7,569 bases of DNA from CAZEVY01 sp964515555 (GTDB lineage Bacteria > Acidobacteriota > Terriglobia > Bryobacterales > Bryobacteraceae), in NCBI GenBank assembly GCA_964515555.1, contig CAZEVY010000159.1:1-7569 (forward strand), in the 5' to 3' direction. Positions 1-6,708 of the stretch are shown in pieces. Each line of letters opens with the position of its first letter. Within the stretch, counting starts at the first letter, position 1. Below the pieces are notes generated by a model, which saw only the letters and a list, made by a program, of their open reading frames with translations, was not told the origin of the DNA and did no database searches. The position numbers and the translations under genes are program-made.

Positions 1-1206
1 ATCGAAGTGCGGCCGAACATCGCGGGGCTGGCCGCGGGGCCGTATCTGGCGACGGCTACAGTGACGTTCGCCGGCGGCGAGACGCGCAGGCTGCGACTGC
101 TGCTGGTACTCGCGGCGGCGGCGCCCGTATCCGCCGCGGCATCCAGACAGGCCGGCGCCGATTGCCAGGCGACGCGACTGCTGCCGCTGTTTACGCTGGT
201 CAGCTCCGGCTTTTCGTCGACCACCGGGTTTCCGTCGCCTATCGAAGTCCGCGTGGTCGACGACTGCGCGCAGCCGGTGTCGTCCGGAGCGGTCAACGTC
301 TCCTTCTCGAACGGCGACGCCGCAATCGCGCTGGCCTCGCTACGCGACGGACGCTGGTCGGGTACGTGGACGGCTCGGAGCACGTCGATGAACGAGGTGA
401 CGCTGACGGCACAGGCAACCGCGGGATTGCCCGCCATCACCGGTGAGACGTCGGTCGCGGCGAGCTTGCGGTCGAGCTCCAACACGCCGCCCGACGTGAG
501 CGCCGGTGGCGTCGTCAACTCGGCGAGCTATCAGGCGAACGCCGGATTGTCGCCCGGCACTCTGATCTCGATCTTCGGCCAGTCGCTCGCCGACGGAACC
601 GCCACGGCCTCGCAGTTGCCGCTGCCGACGACGCTGGCTTCGTCGATCGTCATTCTTGCGGGACGTTCGCTGCCGCTGCTCTTCGCCGGACCCTCCCAGG
701 TAAACGCGCAGGTCCCCTACGACCTGGCAGTCGACTCCACGCACCAGTTGATCGTACGGCGCGGGACGGCGTTCTCGGTGCCCGAGCCGGTTTCGGTGCT
801 CTCGGCGCAGGCGGGCGTGTTCACGCAGGCGCTGACGGGGCGCGGGCCTGGAATCGTTGTGGTGGTGCGCGGCGACGGATCGCAGGCGGTGGTGGGCGCA
901 TCGTCGCCGGCGGGCGCGGGTGAAGCGCTCGTCGTCTACGTGACGGGACTCGGCAGCGTCGACCCGCGCGCGGCGGCGGGCGCGGCGGCGCCCGAGGACC
1001 CACCGTCGACGACCGTGGAGCCGGTCACCGCGACGGTCGGCGGCGTCACCGCCGAGGTGCTGTTCGCCGGACTGACGCCGGGATTCACGGGACTGTATCA
1101 GGTCAACCTGATCGTACCCGCCGGCGTCGCGCCGGGGGCGGAAGTGCCGATCGTGCTCACACAGGGCGGGCGATCGAGTCCGCCGGTGACGATCGCGGTA
1201 CGATGA
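1..1206 (+). CDS. C-terminal part of a secreted Ig-like protein with Solibacter-type C-terminal domain (5' truncated)
   Basis: The reading frame is open from the first base (ATC GAA GTG...) and ends at TGA 1204-1206, so 401 C-terminal residues are visible and the start lies upstream. The first ~37 residues look like the end of a beta-sandwich repeat (a 'GLAAGPYLATATVTF' strand pattern). A second Ig-like segment at about residues 55-157 carries two cysteines (C55, C89) that could form a disulfide, which fits an exported protein. From about residue 168 to the end is the domain known as the Solibacter uncharacterized C-terminal domain (TIGR03437 type): 'VVNSASYQ' near 171-178, 'IFGQSLA' near 190, 'GPSQVNAQVPYDL' at 230-242, 'VYVTGLG' and a 'GLYQVNLIVP' strand near the end. 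Many large extracellular proteins of Bryobacterales end in this domain; its role is not established, and surface display or adhesion is only an inference. The GTG at 7 is an internal valine codon, not a start. Confidence 0.85.
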   Translation: MEVRPNIAGLAAGPYLATATVTFAGGETRRLRLLLVLAAAAPVSAAASRQAGADCQATRLLPLFTLVSSGFSSTTGFPSPIEVRVVDDCAQPVSSGAVNVSFSNGDAAIALASLRDGRWSGTWTARSTSMNEVTLTAQATAGLPAITGETSVAASLRSSSNTPPDVSAGGVVNSASYQANAGLSPGTLISIFGQSLADGTATASQLPLPTTLASSIVILAGRSLPLLFAGPSQVNAQVPYDLAVDSTHQLIVRRGTAFSVPEPVSVLSAQAGVFTQALTGRGPGIVVVVRGDGSQAVVGASSPAGAGEALVVYVTGLGSVDPRAAAGAAAPEDPPSTTVEPVTATVGGVTAEVLFAGLTPGFTGLYQVNLIVPAGVAPGAEVPIVLTQGGRSSPPVTIAVR

Positions 1207-1212
1207 CCGTTC

Positions 1213-2769
1213 GTGACCGCGCTCGACAGGCTTAACTCGCTCAAGACGGCATTCGGCACGGGAAGCGAGCCGCGCATTGAGCGGCTGCTGCGGCGGCTCG
1301 CGGCGATGCGGTTCCGCGATCCCGCCGACCTCATCCGCCTTCACGAAACGGCTCTCTATTTCTGCGCCTACCCGCCGAATCGGAGGATTCTGGATCTGGC
1401 GCGCGGCATTCTGCGAAACTTCGGGCGCCGCGTGCATGCGCTCGATTCGCTCGACGACTTCGAGGACCCGGAGGTCTCCGGCATCGCCGGGACGCGCCTG
1501 ACAGCGGTGTTCGGCTACGAAGTCGCTCGGCATCTATCGCGGCGATTCGGCCGCCGGGTGCGCATCGACTGGGAGCGCCACGACGAGGCCGCCCTCCTGG
1601 CGACGACCCTGCCGCGACTCGTACCCCCGCTCGACGACGACGCCATGGTCGAAGCCGAGGTCCCCTGGCAGCGTTGGATGCGCGCGGCCGCTGGCGGCGA
1701 CGAGTTGCGGTGGCTCATCGAGGCCATCGCCCACCGGGAGCCTGACGCCCGGGCCTGCGACGACCGTTACCGCACGCTGCGAATCCCCATCCGCTGGGAC
1801 ATCGGCGAGAGCGCCTCGTCGCGCACGCACATGCGGCTGCCCGCGGCCCGCGTGTTCTTTCACGACGCCCCGCTGATTCGCCGCGGTGAAATCGACCTCG
1901 CGGCGGTTTCGTCGCTCCCATCCTTGCCGCGGCGGCGGGTCCCGCGCCGCGAGGCCGAGCGGATGATCGATCTCGCGCGCGAGACGTCAGCCGCCCGCTT
2001 CCGCGAGCTGCACGGCTTCACCTACGGGTCGCCTACGCCGATGTTCGCGTACGATGCCGGTCGTGGCGTGACGTTTTTTCTGTGGGGACTGTCGCCGGGG
2101 CATCGTCTGCCGCTACGCGCCTATCACACGGCCACCATCTGGAAGAATGGCGTGCCGATCGGCTACTTCGAGGCCCTCTCGCTGTTCGAGCGCATGGAGG
2201 CCGGCTTCAACCTTTACTACACCTTCCGCGAAGGGGAGACCGCGTGGCTCTACCGGCAGTTGCTGGCGATGTTTCACCAGGCGCTGGGCGTGACGGTCGT
2301 GTGGGTGGACCCGTACCAGATCGGGCACGGAAACACGGAGGCCATCGAGTCCGGCGCGTTCTGGTTCTATCGCAAGCTCGGCTTCCGGCCCGTGAGCGCC
2401 CTGGCGACGGGGCTGCTGAGGCGCGAGGAGCGGCGCATCGCCGCAGACCCCTCTTACCGGTCGGGTGCAGCCACGCTGCGGCGCCTGGTCGCCAGTCCGA
2501 TGGTGTTCGAGATGCCGGGCGCGGAGCGCGGCGCCTGGGATCGATTCGGGACGCGGCAAGCGGGCATGTTGGCGGCGCGGGCGGGAGCGGCGTCCGTGCT
2601 GGCGTCGATCCCCGGAGTTGCGCAGTGGTCGGAGGAGGAGCGCCGGCGGCTCGCCGAGGTTGTTCGCGCGAAAACGGGACCCGACGAGACGCGATGCCTT
2701 CGCCTGATGCAGCGTCATCCGAAACTGCGGGGCGCTGTCATGAAAGCCGGAAAGATAACGGCGATTTAA
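1213..2769 (+). CDS. Uncharacterised 518-residue protein with GNAT-like C-terminal half
   Basis: I do not recognise a named family. The gene starts at GTG 1213, 6 bp after the previous stop and in the same frame, and ends at TAA 2767-2769. No clear Shine-Dalgarno precedes the GTG, so translational coupling to the upstream gene is likely. There is no signal peptide or membrane segment, so it is probably cytosolic. Residues 1-130 are helical and Arg-rich, with 'HETALYFCAYPPN' at 44-56. Residues 185-225 contain 'RIPIRWDIGESASSRTHMRLP' followed by 'FFHDAPLIRR'. Residues ~300-395 resemble the second half of a GNAT N-acyltransferase: a strand 'GVPIGYFEALSLF' (313-325), an amphipathic helix at ~341-358, a strand 'GVTVVWVDPYQIG' (359-371), then 'GNTEAIESGAFWFYRKLGFRPV' spanning 373-394, with the N...FY.KLGF pattern typical of GNAT motif B. 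The canonical acetyl-CoA loop (Q/R-x-x-G-x-G/A) is not clean; 'FREGETA' at 338-344 occupies about that place. The tail (~440-518) is helical and basic. The reading frame is confident; the GNAT relation is inference. Confidence 0.8.
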   Translation: MTALDRLNSLKTAFGTGSEPRIERLLRRLAAMRFRDPADLIRLHETALYFCAYPPNRRILDLARGILRNFGRRVHALDSLDDFEDPEVSGIAGTRLTAVFGYEVARHLSRRFGRRVRIDWERHDEAALLATTLPRLVPPLDDDAMVEAEVPWQRWMRAAAGGDELRWLIEAIAHREPDARACDDRYRTLRIPIRWDIGESASSRTHMRLPAARVFFHDAPLIRRGEIDLAAVSSLPSLPRRRVPRREAERMIDLARETSAARFRELHGFTYGSPTPMFAYDAGRGVTFFLWGLSPGHRLPLRAYHTATIWKNGVPIGYFEALSLFERMEAGFNLYYTFREGETAWLYRQLLAMFHQALGVTVVWVDPYQIGHGNTEAIESGAFWFYRKLGFRPVSALATGLLRREERRIAADPSYRSGAATLRRLVASPMVFEMPGAERGAWDRFGTRQAGMLAARAGAASVLASIPGVAQWSEEERRRLAEVVRAKTGPDETRCLRLMQRHPKLRGAVMKAGKITAI

Positions 2770-2779
2770 CCAACCGCAA

Positions 2780-2789
2780 GCGTTAACGC
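2780..2789. promoter_or_regulatory. 10-bp perfect palindrome upstream of the receptor gene
   Basis: GCGTTAACGC is a perfect inverted repeat lying just before the putative -35 element at 2792 in the only sizeable intergenic gap of the window. Its position suits a repressor or activator half-site pair, but it is short and no regulator is encoded nearby. It has no loop and no T-run, so it is not an intrinsic terminator for the upstream gene. Confidence 0.25.
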
Positions 2790-2791
2790 CA

Positions 2792-2821
2792 TTGACTGTC
2801 CGACGCGTTTGGGAGTACTTT
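2792..2821 (+). promoter_or_regulatory. Candidate sigma70-type promoter for the receptor gene
   Basis: TTGACT at 2792-2797 matches the -35 consensus at five of six positions. After an 18-bp spacer, TACTTT at 2816-2821 is a weak -10 element (three of six matches). Transcription would start near 2828 and give a short leader of about 20 nt carrying the ribosome binding site. The local sequence is clearly AT-richer than the flanking genes. This is a consensus match only. Confidence 0.35.
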
Positions 2822-2828
2822 ATTGACC

Positions 2829-2840
2829 AAGGAGTGAGGT
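2829..2840 (+). promoter_or_regulatory. Ribosome binding site fixing the receptor start at 2849
   Basis: AAGGAGTGAGGT contains two purine-rich Shine-Dalgarno cores: AAGGAG at 2829-2834 (14 nt from the start) and GAGG at 2836-2839 (9 nt from the start). The second is ideally spaced for ATG 2849, which is also where the signal peptide begins. This argues against the earlier in-frame TTG at 2792. Confidence 0.75.
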
Positions 2841-2848
2841 TAGACATC

Positions 2849-5800
2849 ATGAATCGGAAGTCCCTGTCGCTACTTCTTTGCCTGTCGGCGGCGATGCTGT
2901 TCGGCCAGGCCCGTAATGGAACCCTACTAGGCACGATCACCGACGCATCGGGCGCGGTAATGGCTAACGCCAAAGTCGTGATCACCGAGACCAACACCAA
3001 CGTCGCGCGAACCTCCCAGACCACCGAGTCCGGCTACTACGCCGCGCCGGATCTGCCGCCCGGAATTTACTCGGTCGTCGTCGAGGCCGCGGGGTTCAAG
3101 AAGGCGATCCGCAACAACGTGCAGATCCAGGTCAACTCGACGGTACGCGTCGACCTTCAGCTCCAGCCGGGAAACATCACCGAGTCGATCGACGTCGTCG
3201 CCGAGCTGCCGGTGTTGCAGACCGACCGGACCGACACGGGCCGCAAGATGGAGACACGGGAAATCTCGTCGCTGCCGCTCTCGTTCAACCGTAACTTCCA
3301 GTCGCTGCTGAACCTGGTGCCGGGGACAACCCGCGGCTACCGGCCGCACTCGGTCTTCTTCAACTCTCAAGACTCGCTGTCGACCCAGGTCAACGGGCAG
3401 AGCCGGCTCGCCAATAACGTCCAGTTCGAGGGCGTCGACAATAACCACCGCACCGGGCTGCTGACGGTGATCATTCCGCCGATCGAGGCGTTGCAGACGG
3501 TGGACGTGACCACGTCGAACTACGAAGCGGAGCTGGGACGCGCGGGCGGCGCCGTCACCAACATCGCACTGAAATCCGGCACCAACGACTGGCACGGCGG
3601 GGCGTACTGGGGCAACTCGGTATCGGCGCTCGGCGCCAAGGGGCGCTTCCTCCTCTCCAAGGCCATCACGACGTATAACTCGGTGGGCGGCAATTTCGGC
3701 GGGCCGATCACCCGCAACAAGACCTTCTTCTTCGGCGACTACCTGCGCATCTGGGACCGGCGCGGCCAGGGAAACCGGTTCACGTTGCCTGTCGCCGCGT
3801 TTCGCACCGGCGACCTCAGCGCCTCCACCACGCCCATCTACGACCCGCGCACCGGAACCGCCGATGGCGCCTCGCGCCAGCTCTTCCCCGGCAACCGGAT
3901 TCCCGCCGATCGCATTTCGCCGCTCGCGGCGAAGGTGCTGACGCTGATCCCGCTGCCGAACCTGCCGGGCACCGGAACGAACTTCGATCAGAACACGACT
4001 CTCAAGAAAGACACCGACTCGTTCGACATCAAGCTCGATCACAATCACTCCGACGTGAACCGCCTCACGTTCCGCTATTCGTTCCAGCGTCCCGTCGTGA
4101 CTGATCCACCCATCTTCGGCATCGCCGGCGGACCGCACGGCGGCGGATTCCAGGGGACAGGCATTAACAAGACCCAGTCCACGGCGATCAACTGGACGCA
4201 TATCCTCACCCCGACCTTCCTCACCGAGGTCCGGCTCGGCGCCTCGCGCTACCGGAACACGGCCGAAGCGACAGACTACGGCACCGCCGCTTCCGACCAG
4301 TTCGGCGTTCGCGGCGTTAACCTCGACCGATGGTCGAGCGGCCTCTTTTCCGTCGAAATCGACGGCGGGTTCTCGAATCCGCTCGTCGGCTATTCGGCTT
4401 CGCTGCCGTGGATTCGCTCGGAAACCAACTTCAACCTCGTCAACAACTGGACGCGGACGGTGCGGACGCACACCGTCAAGTGGGGCATCGACTTCCGCCG
4501 CGTCCGCGACGACCTCCTGCAAACCCAGACCTTCAATCCCCGCGGAGTCTTCCGTTACGGTCCCGGCCTCACCTCTTGCCGAACCGACTGCACCGCCGGC
4601 ACCGCGAACTCGTTCGCTAACTCGTTCGCGAGCTTCCTGCTGGACCTGCCGCGCCAGGCGGGCCGCGACCTGGCCCAGGTCTTCCCCGCGTGGCGGCAGT
4701 GGCAGTACTTCCTGTACGCCCACGACAAGTGGCAAGTGACGCCGAAGCTGACTCTCGACATCGGCCTGCGATGGGAGTACTATCAGCCCGCGACTCCGCG
4801 TTTCGACGGCGGCTTCTCCAACTACGATCCCTCGAATAACTCGCTGCTCCTTGCCGGATTGGGCAACATCCCGAAGGACCTCGGATTCCAGAAGAACAAG
4901 CGCAACTTCGCGCCGCGCGGCGGCCTCTCGTACCGCTTCAACGAGAAGACGGTGATTCGCGCCGGGTTCGGAATCTCGTTCGTGCCCTTCCCCGACAACA
5001 CCTACGCCTACAACTTCCCGGTGAAGCAGAACAACGCTTATAACCAGAACAGCACGTTCACTCCGGCCGTGACGCCGACCGGGCAGATCGTGAATCTCGC
5101 TTCGGGATTCCCGGCGCCGCAGGCGGTCGTTTTTCCCACCAACGGCATTATCGAGAACGCCGCGCTGGCGCAGGCCTACGACGTGATCAACCCGAGGTTC
5201 AAGGAAGGCTACGTGCAATCGTGGAATCTCGCGGTGCAGCGGTCGCTCCCCCAAAAACTGGTATTGGAAGTGGCCTACGTGGCCAATCACGGCGTGAATG
5301 TCTCGACCCAGTACGCGCTCAATGCCGGACTGATTCCGGGGGCCGGCGCCAACGGCCGTCCGCTGTTCACCAGGTTCGGCAAGTCGGCGGACGTAAACCT
5401 CCGGTACTTCGGCACCAGTTCCTCGTACAACTCGATGCAGGTCAAGCTCGATCGCCGGTTTTCCGGCGGATTCAACATGACGACGGCGTACACGTGGTCG
5501 AAGGCGATCGGTTACGCCGACGAGAACGGCGGGCTGGCGTACTACATCAATTCGGCGCGCTCGCGGTCGGAGCTCGGCTTCAGCCGGCGTCATGCGTTCG
5601 CGCAGAGCTACATCTATGAGCTCCCATTCGGCCAGGGCAAGCGGTTCGCCACCGGCGGCGTCGCCAAAGCCATCTTCGGCGGCTGGCAGATCAACGGAAT
5701 CCTCACGATGATGACCGGAGCGCGGTTGAACTTCGGCGCTCCCGGCGCCGCTCTCAATGCGCCGGGCAACTCACAGAATCCCGACGTGACGGGTCCGATC

Positions 5801-6142
5801 CGGGTGCTTCACGGCATCGACACCCTCGACTGGTTCGACAGGTCGAACTTCAGCCAGCCGACCGGAACCAACTTCGGGAATCTCGGACGTAATGTCATCG
5901 CCGGTCCGGGCTTCTTTAACCTCGACGCGTCCATCTTCCGCACCTTCCGGATACGCGAGAAGTGGAGTATCGAGTTCCGCTCCGAGTGGTTCTCGGTCAC
6001 CAACACGCCGCAGTATGGCAACCCGGACACGACGCTGGGCAACGCCAATTTCGGCAAGATCAAGGGAACCCGCGGGACCGACAGCGCAGGGACCACCGGC
6101 GGCAATCGCGGCGGCGGCTTCGGCATCCGAATGTCGTTCTAG
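2849..6142 (+). CDS. Oar-like TonB-dependent outer-membrane receptor with carboxypeptidase regulatory-like domain
   Basis: This is a complete gene of 1,097 residues, the usual length for the family in Acidobacteriota. Residues 1-21 are a Sec signal peptide: 'MNRK', a hydrophobic core 'SLSLLLCLSAAMLF', and probable cleavage after GQA at 19-21. Residues ~23-108 form a carboxypeptidase-regulatory-like beta-sandwich ('GTITDASGAVMANAKVVIT', 'ESGYYAAPDLPPGIYSVVVEAAGF'). Residues ~110-245 are a plug-like segment ('VNGQSRLANNVQFEGVDNN', 'IEALQTVDVTTSNYEAELG', 'GGAVTNIALKSGTNDWHG'). The rest is a predicted beta-barrel with alternating aromatic strands ('TFFFGDYLRIWDRR', 'LTLDIGLRWEYYQP', 'GYVQSWNLAVQRSLP'), ending in a terminal Phe ('GIRMSF') as outer-membrane barrels do. 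No obvious TonB box is visible. Related Oar proteins are thought to move peptides or carbohydrates or to act at the cell surface; the ligand cannot be read from the sequence. No substrate-processing gene or SusD-like partner is adjacent. The stop codon overlaps that of the convergent gene. Confidence 0.93.
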   Translation: MNRKSLSLLLCLSAAMLFGQARNGTLLGTITDASGAVMANAKVVITETNTNVARTSQTTESGYYAAPDLPPGIYSVVVEAAGFKKAIRNNVQIQVNSTVRVDLQLQPGNITESIDVVAELPVLQTDRTDTGRKMETREISSLPLSFNRNFQSLLNLVPGTTRGYRPHSVFFNSQDSLSTQVNGQSRLANNVQFEGVDNNHRTGLLTVIIPPIEALQTVDVTTSNYEAELGRAGGAVTNIALKSGTNDWHGGAYWGNSVSALGAKGRFLLSKAITTYNSVGGNFGGPITRNKTFFFGDYLRIWDRRGQGNRFTLPVAAFRTGDLSASTTPIYDPRTGTADGASRQLFPGNRIPADRISPLAAKVLTLIPLPNLPGTGTNFDQNTTLKKDTDSFDIKLDHNHSDVNRLTFRYSFQRPVVTDPPIFGIAGGPHGGGFQGTGINKTQSTAINWTHILTPTFLTEVRLGASRYRNTAEATDYGTAASDQFGVRGVNLDRWSSGLFSVEIDGGFSNPLVGYSASLPWIRSETNFNLVNNWTRTVRTHTVKWGIDFRRVRDDLLQTQTFNPRGVFRYGPGLTSCRTDCTAGTANSFANSFASFLLDLPRQAGRDLAQVFPAWRQWQYFLYAHDKWQVTPKLTLDIGLRWEYYQPATPRFDGGFSNYDPSNNSLLLAGLGNIPKDLGFQKNKRNFAPRGGLSYRFNEKTVIRAGFGISFVPFPDNTYAYNFPVKQNNAYNQNSTFTPAVTPTGQIVNLASGFPAPQAVVFPTNGIIENAALAQAYDVINPRFKEGYVQSWNLAVQRSLPQKLVLEVAYVANHGVNVSTQYALNAGLIPGAGANGRPLFTRFGKSADVNLRYFGTSSSYNSMQVKLDRRFSGGFNMTTAYTWSKAIGYADENGGLAYYINSARSRSELGFSRRHAFAQSYIYELPFGQGKRFATGGVAKAIFGGWQINGILTMMTGARLNFGAPGAALNAPGNSQNPDVTGPIRVLHGIDTLDWFDRSNFSQPTGTNFGNLGRNVIAGPGFFNLDASIFRTFRIREKWSIEFRSEWFSVTNTPQYGNPDTTLGNANFGKIKGTRGTDSAGTTGGNRGGGFGIRMSF
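4607..4629 (+). repeat. 12-bp in-frame tandem duplication inside the receptor gene
   Basis: AACTCGTTCGC occurs at 4607-4617 and again at 4619-4629, a period of 12 bp. It encodes the doubled peptide NSFANSFA (residues 587-594), directly before 'SFLLDLP'. The copies differ only at the synonymous Ala codon (GCT then GCG). It looks like a small slippage duplication in a loop or strand of the barrel. Confidence 0.6.
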
Positions 6143-6708
6143 GCCCGGTCCAGCTTCCGGAGCAGCAGCCACAGCAGGACGAGCACCACGACCGCTGCCG
6201 CCGACAAGTGCCAGAGGTGCGACCGTAGCCACGGCAGCGCCTTGTCGCCGAGGCTCGCGCCCAGGTACGCGAGGCCGGCGTAACGCGGAATCCGCGCCGC
6301 CAGCACCACCGCCAGAAACCGCCACGGCGCGACCCCGAGCGCGCCCGCGCACAGGATCGGAACCTTGACCGGCATCGGGATCGGGATCATCGCCGGGACA
6401 AAGACGGTCGCCAGGCCATAGCGGCGGAACCATTCCCGGAGCCTAGCGCCGCGCCCCTCGTGCGTGTAGCGGGCCAGGTACAATTCGCCGCCTTTGCGCG
6501 CGGCCAGGAACAGGAACATGCATCCCATCGCCGATCCGGCGACCGCCAGCGCCGCCGCCGGCGCCGCCTGGCCCGCGTCGAGCGCCGCCAGCGTGATCAC
6601 CAGCGCGTCGACTCCTACGGGCAGTGGAATGCCGGCCGAGTCGATCAGCGCGAGGAGAAACACGCCCGCGGGGCCCCACGCCTGAAGCGCCGCGACCAGC
6701 TCACGCAC
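6139..6708 (-). CDS. DedA/VTT-family integral membrane protein
   Basis: A 189-residue polytopic membrane protein of the DedA/VTT (SNARE-associated) superfamily, whose members are inner-membrane transporters or scramblases, some implicated in recycling undecaprenyl phosphate or moving phospholipids. Visible features: a hydrophobic N-terminal hairpin with 'LLALIDSAGIPLPVGVDALVI' (18-38, the family's conserved Pro/acidic entry), a membrane helix at ~50-70, a basic cytosolic loop 'RGARLREWFRRYG' (86-98), the re-entrant signature 'FVPAMIPIPMPVKVPILCAGALGVAPWRFL' (103-132), 'ARIPRYAGLAYLG' (138-150) and a final helix at ~167-184 followed by basic residues. The start is GTG 6708: GGGAG at 6716-6720 lies 7 nt before it and the family N-terminus begins here. 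An earlier in-frame GTG at 6750 would add 14 residues that only mirror ligA coding sequence. The start overlaps the ligA stop by 8 bp, implying coupled translation. The exact substrate is unknown. Confidence 0.88.
   Translation of the reverse strand: MRELVAALQAWGPAGVFLLALIDSAGIPLPVGVDALVITLAALDAGQAAPAAALAVAGSAMGCMFLFLAARKGGELYLARYTHEGRGARLREWFRRYGLATVFVPAMIPIPMPVKVPILCAGALGVAPWRFLAVVLAARIPRYAGLAYLGASLGDKALPWLRSHLWHLSAAAVVVLVLLWLLLRKLDRA

Noticed and set aside
965..1000. GC-rich inverted-repeat-like run in the first gene, possible hairpin or terminator
   Set aside because: It encodes an Ala-rich loop, has no following T-run, and lies inside an intact coding region.
340..1533. A 397-residue antisense open frame across the first two genes
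   Set aside because: It spans two real plus-strand genes and their junction. The product is extremely Arg-rich and low in complexity, typical of a GC-rich shadow frame.
2082..2786. A 234-residue plus-strand frame inside the 518-residue gene
   Set aside because: Its product is rich in Gly/Arg/Ala with no motif, whereas the other frame has clear secondary-structure patterning and the GNAT-like motif.
2792..2848. TTG at 2792 as the start of the receptor gene
   Set aside because: It would place 19 extra residues before a clean signal peptide, while ATG 2849 has a strong Shine-Dalgarno at 2829-2840. TTGACT is better read as a -35 box.
2927..5593. An 888-residue open frame antisense to the receptor gene
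   Set aside because: It lies entirely opposite a confidently identified gene. Its translation is Arg/Val/Glu-rich without domains, as expected from the complement of high-GC coding sequence.
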